A stretch of DNA of 64,000 bases from Pseudocolwellia sp. AS88 (GCF_030551755.1 NZ_JAUPEC010000010.1:1-64000); one strand, 5' to 3'; counted from the first letter of the stretch, positions 30,181 through 38,900 are shown. Made by a program: numbers and translations. The notes: generated by a model from the letters alone, not told the origin.

Positions 30181-30516
30181 CTAAAAAGCATTAAACTCGT
30201 CTAAGCTAAGGTTCGAATCTTCATTTAAATCTAGATTCTTAAATACCGTTTTCAAAGCTTCATTATCACTAGTCGATAATTCTGCTTCACTTAAAACACC
30301 ATTTTTATCAATATCAAACTTAGTTAAAAGTTTAGCAAAAGTCTTTTGCTGTACCGTAGAGCCTTCCACTCCAACTATCTCCTGAACATCTGCAAATACA
30401 GTTGTTTCTTGCAAATCAGTTTCAAAAGAATAAATTTCATTAGCATTGACGATAAAAGTGGCGATGGTTGCAAGAGCAACGGCTAATGTAATTTTAACTA
30501 AGCTTATGTTGTTCAT
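30181..30516 (-). CDS. secreted EF-hand protein, paralogue 1
   Basis: Protein of 111 residues with a signal peptide (about 1-25, cleavage near VNA-NE) and two EF-hand loops at the C-terminus: DIDKNGVLSEAE and DLNEDSNLSLDE. The second loop has serine where glycine is usual. This is the calmodulin-like pair seen in bacterial periplasmic calcium sensors or buffers. It is the third of three tandem paralogues on this strand. A good ribosome-binding site (AGGA) precedes the ATG. The 124-bp gap from paralogue 2 may hold its own promoter. Function is not known; calcium binding is inferred from the loops. Confidence 0.75.
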   Translation of the reverse strand: MNNISLVKITLAVALATIATFIVNANEIYSFETDLQETTVFADVQEIVGVEGSTVQQKTFAKLLTKFDIDKNGVLSEAELSTSDNEALKTVFKNLDLNEDSNLSLDEFNAF

Positions 30517-30640
30517 TTTCTTTCCTGTTTTTGAAATTTAAACGTATTTTTAGTCCGTTAAATTATGATTTTGCTGAAATGTTAATTATCAAAGGGATTA
30601 CGATAAATAACACTCAGCAATTTTTTACTAAATTAATTAC

Positions 30641-30994
30641 TTAAAAAGTACTAAATTCACTTGCACTGATCAGTGAATCTTCATTCACATCAAGGTTTTT
30701 AAAAGCCATTTTTAGAGCTTCGTTATCACTTGTAGAGAGTTCGGCTTCGCTTAAAGCACCATTCTGATCTGCATCAAATTCAGATAAAAGTTGTGAAAAA
30801 TCTTTCTGTTGTAATGAGATAGCTGATTCTACTTGTTCAGTTACCGGTAATTCTTTTACTGCATCTATTTGGGTTTCAGTAGTAGTTATTGCTTCATTTA
30901 CTTTAGGAGTAATATCATTCGCATTTACAACAAAAGTCGCGATAGTTGCGAATGCTACACCAAGAGTCATCTTCACTAAGTTTGAGTTATTCAT
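30641..30994 (-). CDS. secreted EF-hand protein, paralogue 2
   Basis: Protein of 117 residues with a signal peptide ending near VNA-ND, an acidic/threonine-rich linker (about 28-63) and two EF-hands: DADQNGALSEAE and DVNEDSLISASE. The first 20 and last 50 residues closely match its neighbours, while the linker differs, as in tandem duplicates under different constraint. An AAGGAAT ribosome-binding site lies 7 bp before the ATG. It follows paralogue 3 by 49 bp and is probably cotranscribed with it from the sigma-54 promoter at 31533-31548. Confidence 0.76.
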   Translation of the reverse strand: MNNSNLVKMTLGVAFATIATFVVNANDITPKVNEAITTTETQIDAVKELPVTEQVESAISLQQKDFSQLLSEFDADQNGALSEAELSTSDNEALKMAFKNLDVNEDSLISASEFSTF

Positions 30995-31043
30995 AATAAT
31001 TCCTTAATTGTTAATGAGTTAAATAAAATGATGAATTCTAATA

Positions 31044-31367
31044 CTATTTAGCTGCATCAAAAGCGCTGAATTCTTCAGCACTAATACTTGCATCTTTATT
31101 TGAATCAAGACTCTTAAACGCTGACTTAAGGGCGATATTATCGCTTGTAGATAACTCTGCCTCACTTAAAAAGCCATTTCTATCGATATCAAACACGGTT
31201 AAAAGTTGGCTAAAATCAAATTGCTTTAAAGAGAAAGAACTCGTTACTTCACCAGTATCCTCAACAGCAGTTATTGTTGGGGTAACTTCATTAGCATTTA
31301 CAGCGAAACTAGTTACTGCAGCGAGTAAAGTGCCTAAAGTCATTTTAGTTAAACTTACGTTTTTCAT
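31044..31367 (-). CDS. secreted EF-hand protein, paralogue 3 (promoter-proximal)
   Basis: Protein of 107 residues: a signal peptide to about VNA-NE, a short linker, and two EF-hands, DIDRNGFLSEAE and DSNKDASISAEE. It is the first gene after a near-consensus sigma-54 promoter, with a leader of about 155 nt that includes a CTTCAC-CT-GTGAAG hairpin (31471-31484). The operon with glrK-qseG-glrR diverges from the same intergenic region. The product should be exported and bind calcium; its partner is unknown. Confidence 0.78.
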   Translation of the reverse strand: MKNVSLTKMTLGTLLAAVTSFAVNANEVTPTITAVEDTGEVTSSFSLKQFDFSQLLTVFDIDRNGFLSEAELSTSDNIALKSAFKSLDSNKDASISAEEFSAFDAAK

Positions 31368-31532
31368 AATGAGCCCTTAATTATCCAAATAGCTAAAAGT
31401 GGTTACAGTGTTATTGCCAAATAAAAATCCATCTTTAAAACTCATAAATCCTTTTTAATCTATAAAGCTACTTCACCTGTGAAGATAAAATCTAACATCC
31501 ATATCAAATAACACTATAACTGCTCATGACTT

Positions 31533-31548
31533 TGCACAAGACGTGCCA
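31533..31548 (-). promoter_or_regulatory. sigma-54 (-24/-12) promoter facing the EF-hand genes
   Basis: On the minus strand the 16-mer TGGCACGTCTTGTGCA matches the consensus TGGCACG-N4-TTGCA at all fixed positions but one, with the exact GG-N10-GC spacing. The predicted transcription start is near 31522, about 155 bp before the first EF-hand ATG. A sigma-54 activator gene (glrR) lies in the adjacent divergent operon. Confidence 0.85.
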
Positions 31549-31599
31549 CATCATAACCAACTGTTTTAAAAGGGTTTTAATTTGTATGCACTGTCAATC

Positions 31600-31617
31600 T
31601 GTCTCCATAAAGAGACA
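31600..31617. promoter_or_regulatory. GlrR-type operator, site 1
   Basis: Perfect palindrome TGTCTC-N6-GAGACA, which contains the TGTC-N10-GACA pattern known for GlrR sites at enterobacterial glmY. Its centre is about 87 bp upstream of the predicted sigma-54 start, the usual distance for an enhancer-binding protein. Confidence 0.7.
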
Positions 31618-31720
31618 CTTAAATAATCCAACATTATTTAAATAGTACAAGCATCAACCAATACACAATTAAAGCAATATAAAACAACAGCTTAATAATT
31701 AAAAAAGAAAGGCTACCTGG

Positions 31721-31738
31721 TGTATCCAAATGGAGACA
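31721..31738. promoter_or_regulatory. GlrR-type operator, site 2
   Basis: TGTATC-N6-GAGACA differs from site 1 in one base of the left arm and some of the centre. It is centred about 208 bp upstream of the predicted EF-hand start and 72 bp ahead of the glrK start codon, so it could serve both directions. Confidence 0.6.
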
Positions 31739-31809
31739 CTATTGCGTTTCGCCTGTATTTACCTTAAAAAGGAGGAATTACTCTACTTATAAAGCAGGCT
31801 GTTAATACG

Positions 31810-33300
31810 GTGAGCAATTCATCTTTATCAAACCTTTACAAAATCTATCAAATAACAGGCTTAGACACTCTTTCCATCAAAAAGCTAACACTATTAGGTT
31901 TTTCACTTGTCGCTTTACCACTTGTTATGGCATTGCTATACAGTGCTGCCCAAATAAATAAATTATCGAATCAAAGTGAAGATGCTATTTTTAATGCTGC
32001 TGAATTTACTGAAACAACCAAACAGCTGAGTGAATTGTTAGTAAAGATGGAAAGGTACGCCAGCCAATCAATAGTGCTTAAAAATAAAGAGCTAACGAAT
32101 AATTACTTTATTGAAGAAGAAAGACTTCTTAACATAACCAATAAAAACTTAATTAATCATACGGATAAAAAACTAAAAGAAATTAGTAACCAGTTTATTA
32201 CTGAAATAAGCATTATTAATCAGTTACTCTCACCTAATAACGAGCAAACCCTGTATTTAACTCAGTTACAAGATCAGTTTAAGTTGTTAGCTAAAACTTA
32301 TAATCGCATCAACCAACGTAGCAACGAATTAATATACAACCAAGCAAAAGAAGTAAGAACATCAGCAAGCTTAGTACGACAAACCATGTTAAATAGTTTG
32401 TTAATTATTCCTATAACTATTTTAATTGCGGTGTTCTTTATCATCATCATTACTAAACCGTTAAAGAAATTGATTGCCGAAATACAACAACTGGAACAAG
32501 GAAATTTTGAACATCAAATAGCCTTAAAAAGTTCACCTGAAATAAACGAAATTGTAGATGCACTTGAGGTAATGCGTACAAGATTACATGCTTTAGAATT
32601 ACAAAAATCTAGTTTTATCAGACATATATCTCATGAATTAAAAACACCTCTTGCCGCGATAAGAGAAGGAACAGAGCTCTTGTATGACAACAGTGTAGGC
32701 TCTTTGAATCCAGATCAACAAGAAATTAGCGATATCATTAGAACCAGCGTTACACGTTTACAACGCTTAATTGAAGACCTTTTGGACTTTAATATCGTTT
32801 TAGACTCAACCAGCTTACAAGATTCTGAAAAACTCTATGTAACCCAGTTAATTGGCAGTGTAATTAACGAAAGAAAATTAGATATAAAACGTAAAGATAT
32901 TGATTTACACACCACTTTCGAAAATATCGCTATATACAGTAATGCTAAACAGCTCGCGGTAATTTTAGATAATCTATTATCAAATGCGATAAAATACTCC
33001 CCCTTTAACAGTCGTATTTCTATATCCACTTCACTTTCGGGTGAACAGCTGAAAATAACCATTACAGATCAAGGTATGGGGCTAAACGAAGAAGTAATTA
33101 ATAAAGTTTTCGATGCTTTTTATCAAGGGCCAGCTCCACAAGGAAACGAGATAAAAGGTAGCGGTTTAGGCTTAACCATAGTTAAAGAATTATTAATGCG
33201 TATTAATGGAAACATTAGCGTTACCAGTAAAATACAAGAACCAAGTGGTACTACATTTACCTTAATATTACCTCGAGCATTTTTAGTAGGAACACCATAA
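31810..33300 (+). CDS. glrK: sensor histidine kinase GlrK (QseE)
   Basis: Inner-membrane kinase of 496 residues: membrane segments at about 26-46 and 196-215, a periplasmic helical sensor region between them, HAMP (about 216-268), a HisKA domain with phospho-accepting H275 in SHELKTPLAA, and HATPase with N (DNLLSNAIKYSP), G1 (DQGMGL) and G2 (GSGLGL) boxes. Gene order with qseG and glrR matches the E. coli glrK-qseG-glrR operon. The frame starts with GTG. The strongest Shine-Dalgarno (AAAAAGGAGG, 31766-31775) lies about 34 nt too far upstream, so the exact start is uncertain. The C-terminus overlaps the next ATG by one base. Confidence 0.9.
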   Translation: MSNSSLSNLYKIYQITGLDTLSIKKLTLLGFSLVALPLVMALLYSAAQINKLSNQSEDAIFNAAEFTETTKQLSELLVKMERYASQSIVLKNKELTNNYFIEEERLLNITNKNLINHTDKKLKEISNQFITEISIINQLLSPNNEQTLYLTQLQDQFKLLAKTYNRINQRSNELIYNQAKEVRTSASLVRQTMLNSLLIIPITILIAVFFIIIITKPLKKLIAEIQQLEQGNFEHQIALKSSPEINEIVDALEVMRTRLHALELQKSSFIRHISHELKTPLAAIREGTELLYDNSVGSLNPDQQEISDIIRTSVTRLQRLIEDLLDFNIVLDSTSLQDSEKLYVTQLIGSVINERKLDIKRKDIDLHTTFENIAIYSNAKQLAVILDNLLSNAIKYSPFNSRISISTSLSGEQLKITITDQGMGLNEEVINKVFDAFYQGPAPQGNEIKGSGLGLTIVKELLMRINGNISVTSKIQEPSGTTFTLILPRAFLVGTP

Positions 33301-33899
33301 TGAATCTCATTTCAAAAACAAAATCAGTTGTAAAAACACTTGCCGCTGTGGGCTTAATGATAAGTCTAAGTGCTTGTGAAATAACACCTATCGAAGAAAC
33401 CACTCACATCCCTACTTACGGCGATTACTATCTTTGGCTCAAAAGCTTAGATAATGAAGAGTTATTACAAGAAATAGAACAACAAAACATAAATCAACAT
33501 TCAAAAAGCCCAGATGCAGACATTTATTTAATGCTATTGCATACCTTACCTAAATCACCAATATATAACCCTTACACGGCAAAATCGTTATTAAATGAAT
33601 TGCAACTTCAATATGTTGAGTCACGTTATAACCCAACAAATTTAGCGTTAATCACCTTATTAAGAGATTTACTCAACGAGCAACTGTTGATTATTCAAAA
33701 ATACGATATTACCACGGCAGAACTTACAAGCGCTAAGAAGTCGCTTACTACTCAAAAAAGCACGGCTTCTCAGCAAGAGAAAGAACTCAAGCTTAAAAAT
33801 GAACAACTTAAAGAATTAGAGCAACAAGTAGATCTTCTCAAAGAGCAAATAAACCAACTACATCGTATTGAAAAAAATATTAGCGAGCATGGGAATTAG
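33300..33899 (+). CDS. qseG: QseG-like outer-membrane lipoprotein
   Basis: Lipoprotein of 199 residues: a signal peptide with the lipobox LSAC (acylated C26) and a long C-terminal coiled coil (about 135-195) rich in Glu, Gln and Lys. In enterobacteria QseG (YfhG) lies between glrK and glrR and activates GlrK kinase from the outer membrane. Sequence similarity is weak by eye, so the name rests mainly on position, size and lipobox. It starts on the last base of the glrK stop and ends 3 bp before glrR. Confidence 0.75.
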   Translation: MNLISKTKSVVKTLAAVGLMISLSACEITPIEETTHIPTYGDYYLWLKSLDNEELLQEIEQQNINQHSKSPDADIYLMLLHTLPKSPIYNPYTAKSLLNELQLQYVESRYNPTNLALITLLRDLLNEQLLIIQKYDITTAELTSAKKSLTTQKSTASQQEKELKLKNEQLKELEQQVDLLKEQINQLHRIEKNISEHGN

Positions 33900-33902
33900 T
33901 TT

Positions 33903-35276
33903 ATGAATGAATCAAACACAACTGCGCCTGTTAATGGAAAAATACTGATTGTAGATGATGATCCTCATTTACTGCGTTTACTCGGTATTCGCCTTTCAGC
34001 AGCTAACTATAAAGTAGAGTCGGCAGAAAACGCAAAAGTGGCTTTAGGTAAATTAAAAACCTTTCACCCTCATTTGGTGATCAGTGATTTACGTATGGAA
34101 GGTATGGATGGCATGGCGCTATTTGAACAAGTGCGCCAGCAACACCCAAGTATGCCTGTTATTATTTTAACGGCACATGGGACCATTCCAGACGCCATAA
34201 GCGCAACTAAACAAGGTGTATTTAGCTTTTTAACTAAACCCTTTGAAAGTAAAGAATTGCTTGATACTGTTTCTCAAGCGATACGACTACAACCTATCGA
34301 TATAGATAATCCAGAACAAGATGAGTTATGGCGTAAAAACATTATTAGCCGTAGCACAATAATGACCTCTTTATTAAATCAAACACGACAAGTAGCAAAA
34401 AGCGACTTTAGTATTTTGATCCACAGCCAAAGTGGGACAGGTAAAGAGTTGTTAGCAAATGCGATTCATCAAGCAAGCCATAGACGCTCTGAAAAATTTA
34501 CCGCAATTAACTGTGCAGCGATACCAGAACAATTATTAGAATCTGAACTATTTGGCCATACAAAAGGTGCATTTACCGGCGCAGAAAGAAATCATGTAGG
34601 TTTGTTTGAAGCGACAAATGGTGGGACTTTGTTTCTAGATGAGATTGGCGATATGCCAATGAACTTCCAAGTTAAACTATTGCGTGCTCTGCAAGAAAGA
34701 GAAGTTCGCCCAGTTGGCAGTACCCAATCAATAAAAGTTGATGTACGTATTATTGCGGCTACTCATAAAAACTTACAGCAAGCGATTATTGACCAAACAT
34801 TTAGAGAAGATTTGTACTACCGACTCAATGTTGTGGAACTTGAATTACCACCTTTATCAGAAAGACGTGAAGATATTCCTCTCCTCATTCAACACTTCTT
34901 AAATAACGTACTTGAGAAGATTGATAACGACATTATTGGTTTTTCACAAGAAGCCATGGAGTTACTTATTAGTGCACCTTGGCCAGGTAATATAAGACAA
35001 TTACAAAACATTGTAGAACAAAGTGTCGCCCTATCTACAGAGCCATTAATTAGTGAAACACTCGTTAAAAATGCATTACGTGATAAAACCACTATTCTGC
35101 CTTCATTTCAGCAAGCTAAAGACAAATTTGAACGAGATTATTTAGCTAAGCTTCTGCAAATCACCGCAGGTAATGTTTCTAAGGCCGCTAAAATAGCGCA
35201 AAGAAATAGAACCGAGTTTTACAAACTACTTAATCGACATCACTTATCAGCAGAAGCATTTAGGTCTGAAGACTAA
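33903..35276 (+). CDS. glrR: sigma-54-dependent response regulator GlrR (QseF)
   Basis: Enhancer-binding protein of 457 residues. The receiver domain (about 12-128) has phospho-acceptor D62. The AAA+ domain has Walker A SQSGTGKE (175-182) and the sigma-54-contacting GAFTGA loop (222-227), plus an intact Walker B in LFLDEIGD. The C-terminal Fis-type helix-turn-helix contains NVSKAAKIAQRNRTEFYKLL. It drives sigma-54 promoters from distant sites once phosphorylated by GlrK. Two candidate sites and a sigma-54 promoter lie upstream of its own operon, facing the EF-hand genes. Confidence 0.93.
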   Translation: MNESNTTAPVNGKILIVDDDPHLLRLLGIRLSAANYKVESAENAKVALGKLKTFHPHLVISDLRMEGMDGMALFEQVRQQHPSMPVIILTAHGTIPDAISATKQGVFSFLTKPFESKELLDTVSQAIRLQPIDIDNPEQDELWRKNIISRSTIMTSLLNQTRQVAKSDFSILIHSQSGTGKELLANAIHQASHRRSEKFTAINCAAIPEQLLESELFGHTKGAFTGAERNHVGLFEATNGGTLFLDEIGDMPMNFQVKLLRALQEREVRPVGSTQSIKVDVRIIAATHKNLQQAIIDQTFREDLYYRLNVVELELPPLSERREDIPLLIQHFLNNVLEKIDNDIIGFSQEAMELLISAPWPGNIRQLQNIVEQSVALSTEPLISETLVKNALRDKTTILPSFQQAKDKFERDYLAKLLQITAGNVSKAAKIAQRNRTEFYKLLNRHHLSAEAFRSED

Positions 35277-35351
35277 ATTCAAACCTTAAAGCTAAGACTC
35301 TAATGCAAAAGTGTGAGACTAGAAGTTAAAAAAGTACATGTTATAAACAAA

Positions 35352-35378
35352 AAAATCACCCATAAATTGGGTGATTTT
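35352..35378. terminator. bidirectional terminator between glrR and the DHH gene
   Basis: Perfect 11-bp arms AAAATCACCCA and TGGGTGATTTT around a 5-nt loop, with A and T runs on the two sides. It serves the two convergent units. Confidence 0.85.
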
Positions 35379-35431
35379 ATTTTTCGATAAAAGAAAGTCT
35401 ACCTTAAAACAACAAAACCAAAGTGATGAGC

Positions 35432-36415
35432 TTAAGCTTTATAATATTCATTTAACGTATCAATAAAGGTAGGCAACATGGTTTCTGGTAACAAGTTAAT
35501 ACCAGCCGCACCGGCTCTACCACCACCTGTAGGAAACTGAATGCACACTTCATCAGCGCCTTGCTTATTGTTTAAAGGAGCTCTAACACTCACTGTATAA
35601 GTGGGTTCTTCATCTGCTTTAACAGCGTTTAAAGTAACAACCGCATGAGCTTTGTCAGGTGATTGATTGGCCAAATCGTTACCAAATACTCCACTAACTC
35701 TTCTTGCCCAAGGTGCATCATCTAACTGAACCACTTTACTAATGCTCGTGTCAGCTAATACTTTTGCCGTTAAGGCTTTTTCCATATCGCTCAAGTAAGC
35801 TTTCTCTAACTGATGAAAGATAGAACCTTCTTCGACAATTAAATCGAGGGGATCGGCATAAGCTAATAAAGCTTTATACAGCTCAGCTGGATGAAAATGT
35901 AAATCATCAACATCACGCCCATAACCATTGTAGTTAATATAAATACCTAACGCTTTAAGTTGCTCTTGGTGAGCTTTAGATAAGCCTACACTTTCAGCTA
36001 AGGTAATAGCCGATTGAGTCATATTATCACCAAAAGCTGCAGCAACAGCCCAATGAGCGTATGCACCTTTTAAATAGTCATTTACGAGTAAACTTGTACA
36101 AGTATTTGCGTCAGTATTAATTAAAGTCGTTAAATGTTCAGAACGCGGTATATCGCCAGCACGATGATGGTCAATATAAAAAACTTCCGTCTTATTTTCT
36201 AAATGAAGGTTTAACGCATCAATGTTTTTCTCAAGGGAGATATCAAGAACTGTGATCGTGTCTGCAGTTTCAACATCTACTTGCTTAAGTAAGCTAATGT
36301 CCCTTTTAACACCGGTTATCAACGTCGATACTTTAGGCTCTGCAAGTCGTAATTGAACCAGTGCAATAATGCCATCAGCATCGCCATTAAATACATCAAA
36401 ATGCATAAAGTTCAC
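35432..36415 (-). CDS. DHH family phosphoesterase
   Basis: Protein of 327 residues with the DHH motifs: DxD (D12, D14 in FNGDADGI), D58 and DHH (82-84, YIDHHRAGD). A C-terminal DHHA1-like domain ends in the glycine-rich GGGRAGAAGI. All metal ligands appear intact. DHH/DHHA1 enzymes include NrnA, which hydrolyses nano-RNA and 3'-phosphoadenosine 5'-phosphate (pAp). It lies 20 bp after cysC as the last gene of the sulfate-activation operon, so a pAp- or PAPS-related role is an attractive inference; other DHH substrates remain possible. Met4 is an alternative start. Confidence 0.75.
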   Translation of the reverse strand: MNFMHFDVFNGDADGIIALVQLRLAEPKVSTLITGVKRDISLLKQVDVETADTITVLDISLEKNIDALNLHLENKTEVFYIDHHRAGDIPRSEHLTTLINTDANTCTSLLVNDYLKGAYAHWAVAAAFGDNMTQSAITLAESVGLSKAHQEQLKALGIYINYNGYGRDVDDLHFHPAELYKALLAYADPLDLIVEEGSIFHQLEKAYLSDMEKALTAKVLADTSISKVVQLDDAPWARRVSGVFGNDLANQSPDKAHAVVTLNAVKADEEPTYTVSVRAPLNNKQGADEVCIQFPTGGGRAGAAGINLLPETMLPTFIDTLNEYYKA

Positions 36416-36435
36416 TTCCTTTTATTAATAAGTTT

Positions 36436-37038
36436 CTACTGAATAAATTGGTTATCAATTAAATGTTGTACTATTTGCTCGGCACACTCTTTAATTGATT
36501 TTTCATCAGTTTTCACGTGAATGGCTGGTGATGTTGGAACATCGTAAGTTGAATCTATACCGGTAAAATCTTTAATTTCGCCAGCACGTGCTTTTTTGTA
36601 CAACCCTTTAGGATCACGTTGCTCACAAACAGAGATAGGCGTATCAATATATACTTCCATAAATTCGCCTTGTTCAAGCATCTCACTCGCCATAGCTCTA
36701 TCCGTAGCAAAAGGAGAAATAAACGCGGTAGAAACAATTAAGCCTGAATCAACAAATAATTTAGCTACTTGGCTGATACGACGAATATTTTCGATTCTGT
36801 CTTCATCACTAAAACCTAAATCTCCGTTTAAGCCATGACGTACATTGTCGCCATCAAGCAAATAACTATGGCATCCACGCTCAAATAACAAAGCATCTAC
36901 CGCATTAGCAACGGTTGATTTACCCGAGCCACTTAAACCTGTGTACCATAATAAACAAGGTTTTTGGTTTTTCTGAGCTGAGCGTTGCTCTTTAGTAATA
37001 TTTTGTTCATGCCATACGGTATTTTCTGTTTTCATCAT
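36436..37038 (-). CDS. cysC: adenylylsulfate kinase
   Basis: Cytosolic kinase of 200 residues that phosphorylates adenosine 5'-phosphosulfate to PAPS. P-loop GLSGSGKS (34-41), the [10 protein letters not shown] motif, FISPF and the [11 protein letters not shown]-like segment ([12 protein letters not shown]) are all present. Length is that of E. coli CysC (201). It sits 52 bp after the SLC13 transporter and 20 bp before the DHH gene. Confidence 0.96.
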   Translation of the reverse strand: MMKTENTVWHEQNITKEQRSAQKNQKPCLLWYTGLSGSGKSTVANAVDALLFERGCHSYLLDGDNVRHGLNGDLGFSDEDRIENIRRISQVAKLFVDSGLIVSTAFISPFATDRAMASEMLEQGEFMEVYIDTPISVCEQRDPKGLYKKARAGEIKDFTGIDSTYDVPTSPAIHVKTDEKSIKECAEQIVQHLIDNQFIQ

Positions 37039-37090
37039 TTTTCTCTATTATTTCGGTAGACGGACGGTCAATCTATAATTTTTAGCTTTC

Positions 37091-38818
37091 CTAAAAAGGA
37101 AATACCCAAGGTAATAGCGCCAATACAATTACACTATAAGTTACCGATACAGGTAAACCAAATTTCACAAAGTCGGTAAGTTTATAATTACCTGCGTTAT
37201 ACACCATAACATTGGTTTGATAACCATAAGGACTCATAAAGCTACCACTTGCAGCAAATGCCACAGCCATAACAAAAGGCAACGGGCTAGCTTCTAATCC
37301 TACACTCATACTATAAGCGATAGGAAAAACCAGAGCCGCTGCAGCGGTATTAGTGATTATTTCGGTTAACAACAAAGTCACTATAAATATTAAAATAAGT
37401 GCTACGTAATGACTTTGGCCTTGTAAAATACTTTCTAACCCATTTGCTAACAAATTAACCACACCACTACTTTCAAGTGATTTAGCTAGAGTTAAAGCAC
37501 CAAGGACGATCATCCATATTTCTAAAGGAAAGCGACGTTTAATTTCATTTACCGTTAGGCAACCGGTGAAAATAAGTAATGAAATATAAAAAATTAAACA
37601 AGTGACTAACGACGCGGCTGTTAAAGCAGATACAGCAATAGTCACTAAAAATCCGACAACGGTTAGTGAATCACGCCAGCCACGCAGCATATTTTCAGGT
37701 TGATGACCTGACAATATAAAAAAGTTTTTCGATAAATTGGTACGTGAGCTAAAATCTTTACCTACGGCTAAAATAAGAAAGTCGCCCGACTGCAAGCTAA
37801 TTTCGCCTAGCTTACCTGAGAGAGTTGAACCTTCACGTCGAATCGCGACAACAGCAGCATCAAAACGCGCTCTAAAACCTGCGCTTTTAAGGGTTTTACC
37901 TACAACAGCTGAATCAGGCTTTATTAATACTTCCGTTAAATTTTCACGTAATAAGCCATCTTGCTCAGCGAATAAAGTTAAACCATCGAATTGCTGTAAG
38001 GTTAATACTTTAGAAATATCACCACTGAAGATTAGTTTATCTTTAGCTTGCACCACTTCATCAGGGCTTACTGGCGACAGCAATCTACCGTTACGTACTA
38101 ACTCAACTAAGAATAGTGAATCTAAGTTTCTTAGTCCGTTTTCTTCAATACTTTTACCCACCAACTTTGAGTCAGCACTTACAGCCGCCTCAACTAAATA
38201 TTCATTGGTTGAAAGGTCTTGAAGCTCCATATCAGGTAATGTGTTAATGCGTAAGAAAATAACAAGTAAACATACCGATAAAGCACACACACCAATAAGA
38301 GTGAAATCAAAAAATCCTAACCCTGCATGTCCTTGATCAATCAACATACTGTTAACGATCAAATTAGTGGATGTTCCCACCAGAGTTAAAGTGCCACCTA
38401 AAATAGCAGCAAAAGATAGAGGAATTAATAACTTACCGGGATTAATCACTTTATTGTTTTTGATTGTAGAAATAAGCGAGGCAACAACCGCTGTATTACT
38501 CATTAATGCCGACGATAACGCCGTACCAATTAATGTTTTAGCAGAAGAAGTTAAAGCTGAGCCGCTAGTCATAGATGTAGATAAACGACGTAAAACACTG
38601 GTACGCTCAAACGTAAAAGAGCATAAAACCAGTAAAATAAGGGTAACTAATCCTGGATTAACAGCATTAGTTAAAATGTCTTCATAAGAAACAAAGGATA
38701 CACCCAAACATACAAGCATCGCTGCTGCAAAAACCCGTTCAGGTACATGTTGAAATTTAACAAGACCGGCAAAGGTTGCTATAAAAATAGCAACCATAAA
38801 CCATTGAGATATGTCCAT
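37091..38818 (-). CDS. SLC13-type anion symporter with TrkA-C domains, probable sulfate uptake
   Basis: Membrane protein of 575 residues: two blocks of about five to six membrane segments (1-190 and 385-575) flank a soluble middle with two TrkA-C-like repeats (about 205-285 and 290-370). SLC13/DASS features include the SNTA motif in each half (MSNTAVV and ITNTAAAA). Its place between cysN and cysC suggests sodium- or proton-coupled sulfate uptake feeding the pathway. Substrate is inferred from context; dicarboxylate carriers share the fold. Confidence 0.8.
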   Translation of the reverse strand: MDISQWFMVAIFIATFAGLVKFQHVPERVFAAAMLVCLGVSFVSYEDILTNAVNPGLVTLILLVLCSFTFERTSVLRRLSTSMTSGSALTSSAKTLIGTALSSALMSNTAVVASLISTIKNNKVINPGKLLIPLSFAAILGGTLTLVGTSTNLIVNSMLIDQGHAGLGFFDFTLIGVCALSVCLLVIFLRINTLPDMELQDLSTNEYLVEAAVSADSKLVGKSIEENGLRNLDSLFLVELVRNGRLLSPVSPDEVVQAKDKLIFSGDISKVLTLQQFDGLTLFAEQDGLLRENLTEVLIKPDSAVVGKTLKSAGFRARFDAAVVAIRREGSTLSGKLGEISLQSGDFLILAVGKDFSSRTNLSKNFFILSGHQPENMLRGWRDSLTVVGFLVTIAVSALTAASLVTCLIFYISLLIFTGCLTVNEIKRRFPLEIWMIVLGALTLAKSLESSGVVNLLANGLESILQGQSHYVALILIFIVTLLLTEIITNTAAAALVFPIAYSMSVGLEASPLPFVMAVAFAASGSFMSPYGYQTNVMVYNAGNYKLTDFVKFGLPVSVTYSVIVLALLPWVFPF

Positions 38819-38900
38819 TAAGAAGAGCCTTTGATGTATAAATTAAAGTAATTCATAAAATGTAGCTCTTAAAAAGGGCTAAATAGATCTCAATAAAGAG

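Noticed and set aside
31368-31809. GlmY-like small RNA gene upstream of glrK, as in E. coli
   Set aside because: The sigma-54 promoter points to the EF-hand gene on the opposite strand, and no GlmY-like stem or terminator follows it before that gene.
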